Assembly (NCBI GenBank): GCA_947492185.1
Contig: CANLMR010000004.1
Location: forward strand, 124,001-188,000
Direction: 5' to 3'
Length of the DNA stretch: 64,000 bases
Source: an uncultured Tenacibaculum sp.
GTDB taxonomy: Bacteria; Bacteroidota; Bacteroidia; Flavobacteriales; Flavobacteriaceae
Part shown: piece by piece, positions 1 to 8,491 of the stretch
How the letters are laid out: every line of letters starts with the position of its first letter
Numbering within the stretch: the first letter of the stretch is position 1
Translations under genes and position numbers: made by a program
Notes under the pieces: model-generated
Told to the model about the DNA's origin: nothing
Database searches by the model: none
Seen by the model: only the letters and a program-made list of their open reading frames with translations

Positions 1-46
1 TTGGGCAGAGAAGAGAAGAGAACGAGTTAAAACTGCAAAAAAGTAA
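1..46 (+). CDS. rpsF: 30S ribosomal protein S6, C-terminal end (partial)
   Basis: Only the last 14 codons are in the window. Frame 2 reads WAEKRRERVKTAKK and ends at a TAA six bases before rpsR. The basic tail and the position directly upstream of rpsR-rplI fit ribosomal protein S6, since rpsF-rpsR-rplI is the usual order in Bacteroidota. The identification rests mainly on context because so little sequence is present. Confidence 0.65.
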   Translation, partial: WAEKRRERVKTAKK

Positions 47-52
47 TCAATT

Positions 53-349
53 ATGTCATCAATTGAACAACAAGCAAAAGGAAACAAGCAAGGTGAAGTA
101 CGTTACTTAACTCCGCTTGACATTGAAACTAAAAAGGAAGCTAAATACTGTCGTTTCAAAAGAAACGGTATCAAGTATATCGATTACAAAGATCCTGATT
201 TCTTAATGTACTTAGTAAATGAGCAAGGTAAGATTTTACCAAGACGCTTAACAGGAACTTCATTAAAATATCAACGTAAAGTTGCACAAGCTATTAAAAG
301 AGCTCGTCATTTAGCTTTAATGCCGTACGTTGGAGATATGTTAAAATAA
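53..349 (+). CDS. rpsR: 30S ribosomal protein S18
   Basis: Small-subunit ribosomal protein of 98 residues, which binds next to S6 on the 30S platform. The central block [16 protein letters not shown] and the C-terminal [20 protein letters not shown] are the S18 signature (residues about 32-82). The N-terminal extension of about 25 residues ([20 protein letters not shown]) is usual for flavobacterial S18. The gene starts six bases after rpsF and is followed 15 bases later by rplI, so the three are one operon. Nothing unusual. Confidence 0.97.
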   Translation: MSSIEQQAKGNKQGEVRYLTPLDIETKKEAKYCRFKRNGIKYIDYKDPDFLMYLVNEQGKILPRRLTGTSLKYQRKVAQAIKRARHLALMPYVGDMLK

Positions 350-364
350 TAAAGAAGTAGAAAC

Positions 365-814
365 ATGGAATTGATATTAAAACAAGACGTAGAAAATTTA
401 GGTTTTAAAGACGATGTTGTAACTGTTAAGAATGGTTATGGTCGTAATTACCTAATACCTCAAGGATATGCAGTTTTAGCTACTACTTCTGCTAAGAAAG
501 TATTAGCTGAAAACTTAAAGCAACGTGCTTTTAAAGAAGCTAAATTAGTTGAAGATGCTAACAAATTAGCTGAAACAGTTAAAGGATACGAATTAAAAAT
601 TGCTTCTAAAGTAGGTTCAGGAGATAAGTTATTTGGTTCTGTAAACAACGCAGATGTTGCAGCAGCCTTAGCTAAACAAGGAACTGAAATCGAGAAAAAA
701 TATATTAAGGTAACAGGTGGTAATGTAAAAAGATTAGGTAAGTATAATGCTGCCGTTCGTTTACATAGATCTGTAGTTGCTGATATTATTTTCGAAGTAG
801 TAGCTGAGAAATAA
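365..814 (+). CDS. rplI: 50S ribosomal protein L9
   Basis: Large-subunit protein of 149 residues, the normal L9 length. The N-terminal rRNA-binding domain is clear: MELILKQDVENLGFKDDVV followed by VKNGYGRNYLIPQGYA, the L9 signature. A helical linker then leads to the C-terminal domain ending in LHRSVVADIIFEVVAEK. It is the last gene of the rpsF-rpsR-rplI operon and is closed by a strong hairpin terminator about 25 bases downstream. Confidence 0.97.
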   Translation: MELILKQDVENLGFKDDVVTVKNGYGRNYLIPQGYAVLATTSAKKVLAENLKQRAFKEAKLVEDANKLAETVKGYELKIASKVGSGDKLFGSVNNADVAAALAKQGTEIEKKYIKVTGGNVKRLGKYNAAVRLHRSVVADIIFEVVAEK

Positions 815-835
815 AATTCAATTAAAAGAATATAG

Positions 836-866
836 AAAAACACATCATAATTGATGTGTTTTTTTT
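836..866 (+). terminator. Intrinsic terminator of the rpsF-rpsR-rplI operon
   Basis: CACATCA (841-847) pairs with TGATGTG (852-858) across a TAAT loop. The flanking A/T runs extend the stem, and a run of eight T follows on the + strand. Confidence 0.85.
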
Positions 867-1000
867 ATTTAGACTTATATTAAATATTCTCCTAAGTTCA
901 ATAAAGGGTGTTTTTCCTTATAGTACATTCAAGTATTTATTGATATTTGTAATAACATTTACATACTTTATATAATTTTTAGGGGATTATGAATTATATA

Positions 1001-1036
1001 AAAAAAACTCTGACGACACTAGTCAGAGTTTTTTAT
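1001..1036 (-). terminator. Intrinsic terminator downstream of lysA
   Basis: AAAACTCTGAC (1004-1014) is the exact reverse complement of GTCAGAGTTTT (1022-1032). The hairpin abuts the lysA stop codon and is symmetric enough to work on both strands. The 815-1000 stretch upstream holds no gene, only AT-rich sequence and the rplI terminator. Confidence 0.85.
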
Positions 1037-2238
1037 TATAAAACTATTTCTTGATTTTTCATGATATCTTCGAAGGATTCTCTTTTACGTATTAAGTAAT
1101 CTTTACCTTCATGAATCATCACCTCTGCTGGTCTATACCTTGAATTGTAGTTTGAAGCCATAGAGAAGCAATAAGCTCCAGCGTTTGAAAAACAAAGCAC
1201 GTCTTCTTCTCTAATCTCATTAATTCTTCTGTTTGTTCCAAAAGTATCAGTCTCACAAATATATCCAACGATACTATAAAAGCGTTCTCTACCTTTTGGG
1301 TTTGATAAATTCACTATTTTATGATATGAGCCATAAAACATTGGACGAATTAGATGATTTAATCCACTATCTATACCGGCAAAAACTGTAGAAGTTGTTT
1401 GTTTAATAACATTTACTGATGCTAAAAAGTAACCAGCTTCACTTACCAAGAATTTACCAGGTTCAAACATTAGGGTTAAATCTTTACCATATTCTTTACA
1501 GAAATCATTGAATCTCTTTGATAAATGCTTCCCTAAATCTTCTATGTTTGTTGAAATGTCACCTTCTTTATATGGAACTTTAAATCCACTTCCAAAGTCA
1601 ATAAAATCTATATCCTTAAAATGCTTAGCTGTATCAAATAAAATTTCAGTAGCCATTAAAAATGTATCTACATCTAAAATATCTGATCCAGTATGCATGT
1701 GAATACCATTGATATTCATTCCTGTATTTTCAACTACTCTTTCAATGTGTGGTACCTGATGTATTGAAATACCAAATTTAGAGTCAATATGACCAACAGA
1801 TATTTTAGAATTTCCTCCAGCCATTACATGAGGATTAATTCTAATACAAACAGGAATTTCAGGATGTTTTTGCCCAAATAATTCTAATATCGATAAATTA
1901 TCAATATTAATTTGCACTCCTAATTTGGCAACATCTTCAATTTCTTTCAAAGAAACGCCATTAGGAGTATAAATTATATCTTTTGGTTCAAATCCAGCTA
2001 ACAATCCAAGTTTAACTTCTTGAATTGATACCGTATCTAAGCCGCTATTTAACTGATTAAAAACCTTGAGTATATTAACATTCGATAATGCTTTAGCGGC
2101 ATAATTAATCTTTACATTTTTTACCTTAGAGAATGCTTTAATAATACGTTTATATTGACTTGCAATTTTTTCAGTTTCGTAAACGTACAAAGGGCTATCG
2201 TATTTCTTAGCCAGATCTAAAAGTAAATTTCTATCCAT
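1036..2238 (-). CDS. lysA: Diaminopimelate decarboxylase
   Basis: PLP enzyme converting meso-diaminopimelate to L-lysine and CO2, the last step of lysine synthesis. The 400-residue product is of normal length. The N-terminal barrel has the PLP lysine in NYAAKALSNVNILK (about residue 48) and the HMHTGSDI and EPGKFLV motifs. The C-terminal domain carries the conserved cysteine in CETDTFG and the substrate-binding GSYHKI region. It is a single-gene unit with a TAnnTTTG element 20 bases upstream and a hairpin terminator downstream. Confidence 0.95.
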   Translation of the reverse strand: MDRNLLLDLAKKYDSPLYVYETEKIASQYKRIIKAFSKVKNVKINYAAKALSNVNILKVFNQLNSGLDTVSIQEVKLGLLAGFEPKDIIYTPNGVSLKEIEDVAKLGVQINIDNLSILELFGQKHPEIPVCIRINPHVMAGGNSKISVGHIDSKFGISIHQVPHIERVVENTGMNINGIHMHTGSDILDVDTFLMATEILFDTAKHFKDIDFIDFGSGFKVPYKEGDISTNIEDLGKHLSKRFNDFCKEYGKDLTLMFEPGKFLVSEAGYFLASVNVIKQTTSTVFAGIDSGLNHLIRPMFYGSYHKIVNLSNPKGRERFYSIVGYICETDTFGTNRRINEIREEDVLCFSNAGAYCFSMASNYNSRYRPAEVMIHEGKDYLIRKRESFEDIMKNQEIVL

Positions 2239-2257
2239 TTTAATTATTTTAAAGGGC

Positions 2258-2265
2258 CAAAAGTA
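2258..2265 (-). promoter_or_regulatory. Candidate -7 promoter element of lysA
   Basis: The minus strand reads TACTTTTG, matching the Bacteroidota TAnnTTTG consensus, about 20 bases before the lysA start. No clear -33 TTTG is present at the usual distance. Confidence 0.4.
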
Positions 2266-2370
2266 ATCGATATCAAAAGGAAAAAAAATTGAATTTTAGA
2301 ATATAACACAATTGAAATATGTGTGAAATACTATACTAGTAATAATTTAATTAAAAAAAGACGAAAATCT

Positions 2371-2403
2371 TTTGTTTAATAAGATCTACAACCCTTATAT
2401 TTG
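2371..2403 (+). promoter_or_regulatory. Bacteroidota promoter driving a short + strand transcript
   Basis: TTTG (2371-2374) and TATATTTG (2396-2403) are separated by 21 bases, matching the -33/-7 promoter consensus with correct spacing. The only thing downstream is a 16-codon ORF and a terminator hairpin. Confidence 0.6.
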
Positions 2404-2410
2404 CTACGAA

Positions 2411-2461
2411 ATGAATATCAATTCGTTATTAGTTATTGATTTTATTTTAATGGGAGGTTAA
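2411..2461 (+). CDS. Short leader-peptide-like ORF (16 aa)
   Basis: ATG to TAA encodes MNINSLLVIDFILMGG. Seven of the sixteen residues are Leu, Ile or Val, as in classical branched-chain amino acid attenuator leader peptides. The ORF begins about seven bases after a well-formed promoter and ends just before a terminator hairpin, so the predicted transcript is only about 85 nt. No branched-chain gene follows, because pepT converges from the other side. It could be an orphan attenuator, a small RNA carrying a chance ORF, or a real micropeptide. The composition and architecture are seen directly; translation is inferred. Confidence 0.4.
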   Translation: MNINSLLVIDFILMGG

Positions 2462-2463
2462 TT

Positions 2464-2492
2464 AAAAACTCCAGCCATAGGCTGGAGTTTTT
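2464..2492. terminator. Bidirectional intrinsic terminator between the short ORF and pepT
   Basis: ACTCCAGCC (2468-2476) pairs perfectly with GGCTGGAGT (2480-2488) around an ATA loop. T runs occur on both strands, so it can end both the + strand short transcript and the pepT mRNA. Confidence 0.85.
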
Positions 2493-2516
2493 TCATTTTA
2501 TATAGAAGTATAATTC

Positions 2517-3755
2517 TTATTTGAACTTTACAGTTACCTTTTCAGCTATTCCTACAATTACTTCTGCTGCCTTCATAATAGATTCAACAGGTACATATTC
2601 GTATCGACCATGGAAGTTGTGTCCGCCTGCAAAAATATTAGGACAAGGTAATCCTTTATAAGAAAGTTGAGAACCGTCTGTACCACCTCTAATGGGTTTA
2701 ATTAATGGTGTAATGCCCATATCTTTCATCACTTCTTCAGCAATATCAACAATGTACATTACAGGTTCAACCTTTTCTTTCATATTGAAATATTGGTCTT
2801 TTATTTCAATTTCAATTGCTTCTTTACCTAATTTATCATTAATAATCTTAGCTGTATTCAACATTAATTCCTTTCTTTCATTGAAAAGATTCATGTCGTG
2901 ATCTCTAATGATATATTTTAAAACCGTTTTTTCAACTTTACCTTCCATTGTATGTAAATGAAAAAAACCTTCATAACCTGAGGTTCTTTCTGGAACTTCA
3001 TTAGCTGGTAATGCTTTAATAAAATCACTTGCGATTGTCATTGAATTTACCATTTTACCTTTAGCATAACCAGGATGTACAATTTTACCATTAATAGTTA
3101 CTACGGCTCCTGCTGCATTAAAGTTTTCGTATTCTAATTCTCCAATTTGGCTACCATCCATTGTATAGGCCCACTGTGCACCAAATTTTTCAACATCAAA
3201 CAAATGAGCTCCTTTACCAACTTCTTCATCTGGAGTAAAACAAATTCTGATTTTACCATGTTTAATTTCAGGATGTTGAATTAAGTATTCCATTGCAGAA
3301 ACAATTTCTGTTACACCTGCTTTATCATCAGCTCCTAATAAGGTTGTTCCATCTGTAGTAATAATTGTTTGACCTTTGTATTGTAATAAGTCTTCAAAGT
3401 AAGAAGGAGATAAAACGATATTTTGTTCCTTGTTTAATAGGATATCTTTTCCATTATAATTCTCATGGATCTGAGGCTTAACATTTGCTCCAGTAAAATC
3501 TGGACTTGTGTCTATATGTGCAACAAATCCAATCGTAGGAACATCGTAATCAATATTACTGGGTAAAGTAGCCATTAGATAACAGTTTTTATCTAATTCC
3601 ACATCTTCCATTCCAATTTCTTTTAACTCTTGTTCTAATACACGCGCTAAATCCCATTGTTTTTCTGTGCTTGGAAACTTTGGGTTTGAAGGATCAGATT
3701 CAGTATCTATAGTTACATATTTTACAAATCTGTCTATAATATGTTGTTTGTTCAT
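2517..3755 (-). CDS. pepT: Peptidase T (tripeptide aminopeptidase)
   Basis: Cytoplasmic zinc metallopeptidase of family M20B that removes the N-terminal residue from tripeptides. The 412-residue length is normal. Metal and catalytic motifs are in place: VAHIDTSPDF near residue 80, TTLLGADDKAGV near 138, TPDEEVGKGAH near 175, TMDGSQIGELE near 198, and IRGGTDGSQLSYKGLPCPNI plus the C-terminal GGHNFHG. It is monocistronic, with its own -7 element just upstream and a bidirectional terminator downstream. Confidence 0.95.
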   Translation of the reverse strand: MNKQHIIDRFVKYVTIDTESDPSNPKFPSTEKQWDLARVLEQELKEIGMEDVELDKNCYLMATLPSNIDYDVPTIGFVAHIDTSPDFTGANVKPQIHENYNGKDILLNKEQNIVLSPSYFEDLLQYKGQTIITTDGTTLLGADDKAGVTEIVSAMEYLIQHPEIKHGKIRICFTPDEEVGKGAHLFDVEKFGAQWAYTMDGSQIGELEYENFNAAGAVVTINGKIVHPGYAKGKMVNSMTIASDFIKALPANEVPERTSGYEGFFHLHTMEGKVEKTVLKYIIRDHDMNLFNERKELMLNTAKIINDKLGKEAIEIEIKDQYFNMKEKVEPVMYIVDIAEEVMKDMGITPLIKPIRGGTDGSQLSYKGLPCPNIFAGGHNFHGRYEYVPVESIMKAAEVIVGIAEKVTVKFK

Positions 3756-3773
3756 TTTTTAATTTTTAAAGTT

Positions 3774-3781
3774 CAAAAATA
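3774..3781 (-). promoter_or_regulatory. Candidate -7 promoter element of pepT
   Basis: The minus strand reads TATTTTTG (TAnnTTTG) in the 28-base gap between pepT and the upstream lipoprotein gene. This suggests pepT is transcribed separately from that gene. Confidence 0.45.
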
Positions 3782-3783
3782 AG

Positions 3784-4338
3784 TTATTTCAAACGTATTT
3801 TATCTATCAATTTTACAGCTTTACATAAGCGTTCATCTACTAATGAATCGCCGTAAATTTCAGTTTTAATGTGCATAAAGCCTAAATTTGCTTTTGTAAA
3901 AACATTCAAAAGATGATAAGAGTACTTTCCTTTCTTTCCTTTTACATAATTATAAAATGCATCATTTCCAAGGTATTGTATTTCTTTTGATATCAATTCC
4001 TCTAGTTGTTCAGTTGCATTTTCAGTTTTTATTTTATTTATAAATTCTTTATTAATTTCAACTGGATTTAAAACAAACGAAGCGTCTATAATTACAGTTT
4101 CTTTAATACTTACTGTTGTATCCGCAGTATAAATAGAAGAGACTACTTCATCATAATACAAATTCGTTTTCCAATTTTTTGGAAGATCAATAGTGAAGTT
4201 CTTCTTGAAATCTGTTACTTCTTCTAAATTATTAAAATCTGGAGAAGAACATTTAAATTCTTCAGAAAGCTTATTAGAAGTACAAGAACTGAAAAGTATG
4301 CATCCAATTATTGTTGAGTATATATAAGAAAATTTCAT
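3784..4338 (-). CDS. Predicted lipoprotein of unknown function
   Basis: 184 residues. The N-terminus is a lipoprotein signal with lipobox LFSSC, cysteine at about residue 19, so the mature protein should be lipid-anchored in the envelope. The remainder (residues 35-184) has no domain I recognise. The pattern DLPKNWKTNLYYDEVVSSIYTAD resembles stress/PsbP-like lipoproteins that begin with a short 'PxxW' strand, but this is only an impression. Its start overlaps the stop of the upstream DUF3810 gene by four bases (ATGA), so the two are translationally coupled. Confidence 0.7.
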   Translation of the reverse strand: MKFSYIYSTIIGCILFSSCTSNKLSEEFKCSSPDFNNLEEVTDFKKNFTIDLPKNWKTNLYYDEVVSSIYTADTTVSIKETVIIDASFVLNPVEINKEFINKIKTENATEQLEELISKEIQYLGNDAFYNYVKGKKGKYSYHLLNVFTKANLGFMHIKTEIYGDSLVDERLCKAVKLIDKIRLK

Positions 4339-5408
4339 AAATTATTTTGTTCTCTGTAGGCAATGAGCAAATCTACAACATAGCTGTAAGATTCAATACC
4401 TTTGGTTTGATTATTTGCTTTTAAGTAAGAGTTATATCCCTTTTTAAAATAAGGTTCAATTGGATTTTCATATTGTTTCCAAAACTCATAATTATCCTTC
4501 AATTCTTTTCGAATTCCCTTATTGATTTTATACCAAAACTCTTTGTATAACTCTTTATCTCTCTTTCTAATTTCTCTAATACAGTAACGTACAGCCATTC
4601 TGTAACCAGAGTATTGAAAGTATTCATCATTACTTGAAATACAAGCTAAAAAGCCTATAAAATTAGCTTCATTTTCAGCAGACCAACCTATTTGGTGTGC
4701 TACTTCATGACAAGCCGTTGAAGGAAGTCCAGTTTTTGGTATCATACTATTAACTTGAGCTTCACCAGTAATTGGATTTAAATAACCAGAAGTTCCATTA
4801 TAAGACTGAAATAAACTAACTAATGAATTCTTTAAAGCTGGATTCGGATAAGATAAAGAAGGGAAATCTGTACTTAAATTTTTAAAAGCAGCTGGAACTT
4901 TCTTATAGATTTCAGAATTTGAATATGGAACAAAAACTTTAATTGTATCATTTCCTGTTATATTATGCTGTAAGGTATTTAATTTTTCTAAGAAAAAACC
5001 TGTCGTAGAAACTAACTGCTCTGTAGAATACTTTGAATGTTTTAAGTTGAGTTTTTTTGCTAAAGGTTCTCTAAAATAGTTTAATCCCCAGAAGAGATAA
5101 AAACAAAAGTAAATTATTGATAGAAAAGCGATTAGTTGTATTGTTTTTTTGATTAAATTACGGAATCTGTTTTTAATTAGTTTGTAAGTTTCAAAAACAA
5201 ACATAGATAATAATACCAATCCGATAAGGTCCCCAACAGAAAAAGGAATCCAACCAAAAATAAATCTAAAGAATTTTGAAATGTAAGGATAAATTCCATT
5301 AGAATAATAATACTCAATAAATTCAGGCTTTTGACTAACTATTTTTATAAATAGAATTTGCAAAGGCAATAAAATAGCAAGAAAAATAGTTTTTTTATTA
5401 AGTTTCAT
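4335..5408 (-). CDS. DUF3810 family membrane metalloprotease-like protein
   Basis: About 357 residues. Two or three hydrophobic segments near the N-terminus (about residues 8-25, 48-68 and 88-108) are followed by an extracytoplasmic domain carrying an HExxH zinc motif, CHEVAHQIG near residue 236, and a downstream glutamate in ENEANFIGF. This matches the DUF3810 family of Bacteroidota as I know it; the substrate is unknown. A GTG three bases further upstream is possible, but the ATG at 5408 is preferred. A TAnnTTTG element lies only six bases before that ATG, so the mRNA could be almost leaderless. It is coupled to the following lipoprotein gene. Confidence 0.8.
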   Translation of the reverse strand: MKLNKKTIFLAILLPLQILFIKIVSQKPEFIEYYYSNGIYPYISKFFRFIFGWIPFSVGDLIGLVLLSMFVFETYKLIKNRFRNLIKKTIQLIAFLSIIYFCFYLFWGLNYFREPLAKKLNLKHSKYSTEQLVSTTGFFLEKLNTLQHNITGNDTIKVFVPYSNSEIYKKVPAAFKNLSTDFPSLSYPNPALKNSLVSLFQSYNGTSGYLNPITGEAQVNSMIPKTGLPSTACHEVAHQIGWSAENEANFIGFLACISSNDEYFQYSGYRMAVRYCIREIRKRDKELYKEFWYKINKGIRKELKDNYEFWKQYENPIEPYFKKGYNSYLKANNQTKGIESYSYVVDLLIAYREQNNL

Positions 5409-5522
5409 CACACCAAAAATAGGAAGTTATAATGTTATTAACATACTAATAACAATTTTGTTTACAATTTTTGTGAATAAAGAAAAACTTAGAAAGCTGT
5501 TATAAATATCAATGTAAAAAAT

Positions 5523-5530
5523 TACTTTTG
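5523..5530 (+). promoter_or_regulatory. Candidate -7 promoter element of dnaB
   Basis: TACTTTTG matches TAnnTTTG and ends five bases before the dnaB ATG, predicting a very short or absent 5' leader. No -33 element at the usual distance. Confidence 0.4.
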
Positions 5531-5535
5531 TCCAT

Positions 5536-7056
5536 ATGGAGAGAACGCAAAGTTTAAGGGGAACAAGGATAGATAAATCTAGAATAATAAATTTAGAAAA
5601 AGGAAAGTTACCACCACAGGCATTGGATTTAGAAGAAGCTGTTTTGGGTGCTATGATGATCGATAAAAAGGGAATTGATGAAGTAATTGATATTTTACAT
5701 CCTGAAGCTTTTTATGATAAAAGACATCAAGAAATATATGCTGCGATTTATGCGCTTTTCCAAAATTCAGAGCCAATTGATTTAAAAACAGTAGCTCATC
5801 AATTAAGAAGTAATGGGAAAATTGATTTAGCTGGAGGTGATTTTTACTTGGTAAACCTTACTCAAAAAGTTGCTTCATCTGCACATATTGAATTTCACTC
5901 TCGAATAATATTACAGAAATATATTCAACGAAGACTGATATCTATCTCTTCTGAGATTATTGAAAATGCTTACGATGAAACTACTGATGTTTTTGATTTA
6001 TTAGATGATGCTGAAGGGAAATTATTTGAAGTGACTCAAGGAAATCTTAAAAAAGGAGCAGAAGTAGCCGAAAGTTTAGTAAAACAAGCAATTAATAAAA
6101 TCCAAGAAATTTCTAATAAGGAAGGGATGAGTGGTTTAGCTACTGGTTTTACCAAATTAGATGCGTTAACATCTGGTTGGCAACCTTCTGATTTAATTAT
6201 TATTGCTGCTAGACCTGGTATGGGTAAAACAGCATTTGTAATTTCAATGGCAAAGAATATGGCTATTGATTTTAATGAAGCTGTTGCTTTGTTTTCGTTA
6301 GAGATGTCATCAGTACAGTTAATTACTCGTATGATTTCTTCTGAAACCGGATTAACTTCCGAGAAATTACGTAAAGGAAATTTAGAACCGCACGAATGGG
6401 AGCAGTTAAATGTTAAAGTTAAAAAACTTTCTGATGCCCCAATTTTTATTGATGATACTCCTGCATTATCTATTTTCGATTTACGTGCCAAAGCACGTCG
6501 TTTAGTTTCGCAGCATAATGTTAGAATTTTAATTATAGATTATTTGCAGCTAATGACTGCTGGTGGATCTGGAGGAAATCGAGAGCAAGAAATATCTACA
6601 ATTTCCCGTAACTTAAAAGCATTAGCTAAAGAATTAAATATACCTGTAATAGCATTATCTCAGTTATCTCGTGCTGTTGAAACTCGTGGAGGAAGCAAAC
6701 GTCCTTTATTATCCGATCTTCGTGAATCTGGAGCGATTGAGCAGGATGCTGATATTGTATCATTTATATTCCGTCCAGAATATTATGGAATGACAGAATG
6801 GGATGATGATGATCATACACCATGTGAAGGACAAGGTGAATTTATTGTAGCGAAACATCGTAATGGTGGATTAGATAATATTCGTTTAAAGTTTACTGGT
6901 CACTTAGCTAAGTTTTCTGATTTAGAAGAAGGATTTAGCAGTGAATTCCAATCAAGTATGAATTCTTTTGGTTCTGATGATTTACCTTCGGCAGAAGATG
7001 CATTTGGTGCACCTGAATCTTCTCCAGAAGATTTTAATAATGATGTCCCATTTTAA
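5536..7056 (+). CDS. dnaB: Replicative DNA helicase DnaB
   Basis: Hexameric 5'-3' helicase that unwinds DNA at the replication fork. The product is 506 residues. The N-terminal DnaB domain (about 25-130) begins PPQALDLEEAVLGAMMID. The RecA-like C-terminal domain has Walker A RPGMGKTAF (about residue 227), Walker B ILIIDYLQLM (about 334), the EQDADIVSFIFRPEYY segment and the R-finger region. The acidic tail (SSEFQSSMNSFGSDDLPSAE onward) is typical of Flavobacteriaceae. No intein or insertion is visible. A hairpin terminator follows. Confidence 0.97.
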   Translation: MERTQSLRGTRIDKSRIINLEKGKLPPQALDLEEAVLGAMMIDKKGIDEVIDILHPEAFYDKRHQEIYAAIYALFQNSEPIDLKTVAHQLRSNGKIDLAGGDFYLVNLTQKVASSAHIEFHSRIILQKYIQRRLISISSEIIENAYDETTDVFDLLDDAEGKLFEVTQGNLKKGAEVAESLVKQAINKIQEISNKEGMSGLATGFTKLDALTSGWQPSDLIIIAARPGMGKTAFVISMAKNMAIDFNEAVALFSLEMSSVQLITRMISSETGLTSEKLRKGNLEPHEWEQLNVKVKKLSDAPIFIDDTPALSIFDLRAKARRLVSQHNVRILIIDYLQLMTAGGSGGNREQEISTISRNLKALAKELNIPVIALSQLSRAVETRGGSKRPLLSDLRESGAIEQDADIVSFIFRPEYYGMTEWDDDDHTPCEGQGEFIVAKHRNGGLDNIRLKFTGHLAKFSDLEEGFSSEFQSSMNSFGSDDLPSAEDAFGAPESSPEDFNNDVPF

Positions 7057-7084
7057 AATTAACAATCAATCATAAAAAAATATT

Positions 7085-7120
7085 AAATACACAATTGCTA
7101 CTCAGTAATTGTGTATTTTA
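7085..7120 (+). terminator. Intrinsic terminator of dnaB
   Basis: AAATACACAATT (7085-7096) is the exact reverse complement of AATTGTGTATTT (7107-7118), with a 10-base loop and a T-rich tail. It lies just before the next gene's ATG at 7130. Confidence 0.75.
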
Positions 7121-7129
7121 GTTTTCCAT

Positions 7130-8389
7130 ATGAAGAAATACATTTATTTATTAGCATTTATATTTTTTTCAAATACACTTTGGGCATCTTTTATTTATTT
7201 GCCTATGAGTCATGATAATCAAAAAAATCATTTAAAAGCTTACGGGATAGTTTATTATGCATTACAAAATGGTTTAAAAGCAAAGTGGTTGTTGAATTAT
7301 GATGGAGGCGCATTTTTGATTGAAAATAATGCTGATGTGGTTAATGAATGTAAAATTAGAGGAGTATCATATGAAGAAATTTCTTCAGCTAAATCTCAAT
7401 TAATTTTAGAAGAGATTTCTTCTCCAAGTAAAAATCAAGAAGCAGTTACGTTAGAAAAGGCACCAAAAATAGCAGTGTATTCACCAAAAGATAAAATGCC
7501 TTGGGATGATGCCGTTACTATGGTGTTAACGTATGCGGAAATTCCTTTTGACGTCATTTATGATGAAGAAGTTTTAAACGATAAACTATTACTGTATGAA
7601 TGGTTACACTTACATCATGAAGATTTTACAGGACAGTATGGTCGTTTTTACGGAGCATTTAGAACAGCGCCATGGTATATTCGTCAAAAAAAAGATGCTG
7701 AAGCATTAGCCACTAAATTAGGATATTCTAAAGTTTCTGAAGCAAAGAGGGATGTTACCTTAAAAATTAGAGATTATGTTGTTGGTGGAGGATTTATGTT
7801 CGCCATGTGTTCTGCTACTGATAGTTTCGATATAGCATTGTCTGCAGATGGAGTGGATATTTGTGAGACTATGTTTGATGGTGATCCATCTGAGCCAAAC
7901 TATCAATCTAAATTGGATTTTAATAAAACTTTTGCTTTTACAGATTTTGAATTGATAAGAAATCCTACTACTTATGAGTTTTCTTCAATTGATATGACTC
8001 GTAAACGAAGAATTAGACAAGAGTCTGATTATTTTGTTCTTAAAGAATTTTCTGCAAAATGGGATCAAGTACCAACAATGTTGTGTCAAAATCATACACA
8101 AGTAGTAAAAGCATTTATGGGGCAAACAACTTCTTTTGATCGAAGTAATGTAAAATCTACCGTAATGGTTTTAGGTGAAAACACTTCTAATTCTGAGGCT
8201 CGCTACATTCATGGAACGAAAGGAAAAGGGATGTTCACATTTTATGGAGGTCATGATCCTGAAGATTATAGACATAGAGTAGGAGATCCAAAAACAGAAT
8301 TAGATTTACATCCAACATCACCTGGTTATCGCTTGATTTTAAATAACGTATTATTCCCAGCAGCTAAAAAGAAAAAGCAAAAAACGTGA
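7130..8389 (+). CDS. Exported protein often labelled asparagine synthetase B-like
   Basis: About 419 residues. The ATG at 7130 gives a clean Sec signal peptide (MKKYIYLLAFIFFSNTLWA); a TTG upstream would disrupt it. Flavobacterial homologues are commonly auto-annotated as asparagine synthetase B, but there is no N-terminal Cys2 and no ATP-pyrophosphatase motif. The protein cannot be a functional AsnB. The region from residue about 115 (APKIAVYSPKDKMPWDDAV) with GGGFMFAMCSATDSFD looks like a glutamine-amidotransferase/ThuA-type Rossmann-like fold, where C in FAMCSA would sit at a nucleophile elbow. Function unknown. Confidence 0.7.
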   Translation: MKKYIYLLAFIFFSNTLWASFIYLPMSHDNQKNHLKAYGIVYYALQNGLKAKWLLNYDGGAFLIENNADVVNECKIRGVSYEEISSAKSQLILEEISSPSKNQEAVTLEKAPKIAVYSPKDKMPWDDAVTMVLTYAEIPFDVIYDEEVLNDKLLLYEWLHLHHEDFTGQYGRFYGAFRTAPWYIRQKKDAEALATKLGYSKVSEAKRDVTLKIRDYVVGGGFMFAMCSATDSFDIALSADGVDICETMFDGDPSEPNYQSKLDFNKTFAFTDFELIRNPTTYEFSSIDMTRKRRIRQESDYFVLKEFSAKWDQVPTMLCQNHTQVVKAFMGQTTSFDRSNVKSTVMVLGENTSNSEARYIHGTKGKGMFTFYGGHDPEDYRHRVGDPKTELDLHPTSPGYRLILNNVLFPAAKKKKQKT

Positions 8390-8399
8390 TTTGTTTTAA

Positions 8400-8465
8400 T
8401 ACGTCATTGTGAATGTAGTGGAGCAATCTTTAGATTACTTCGTCATTCTTCCTCGTAATGACGTA
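8400..8465. repeat. Dispersed palindromic repeat (CGTCATT...AATGACG type)
   Basis: TACGTCATT (8400-8408) and AATGACGTA (8457-8465) are exact reverse complements. Inside is AATCTTTAGATT and a CTTCGTCATTCTTCCTCG stretch. This resembles a family of intergenic palindromes, seen in many bacterial genomes, that read like cgtcattgcgag...gcaatgacg. It sits downstream of the 7130-8389 gene and could also end its transcript. Confidence 0.55.
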
Positions 8466-8491
8466 ACTCAATGTCATTTCATGTTTTAATT

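Noticed and set aside
460-843. Long antisense reading frame over rplI
   Set aside because: Shadow of a highly conserved ribosomal gene; no start context or recognisable protein.
969-1000. TATATAATT/AATTATATA inverted repeat downstream of rplI
   Set aside because: Very AT-rich, no T tail or nearby promoter, and easily expected by chance at this base composition.
7130-8389. Calling this gene asparagine synthetase
   Set aside because: No N-terminal Cys nucleophile and no synthetase domain; the protein is exported.
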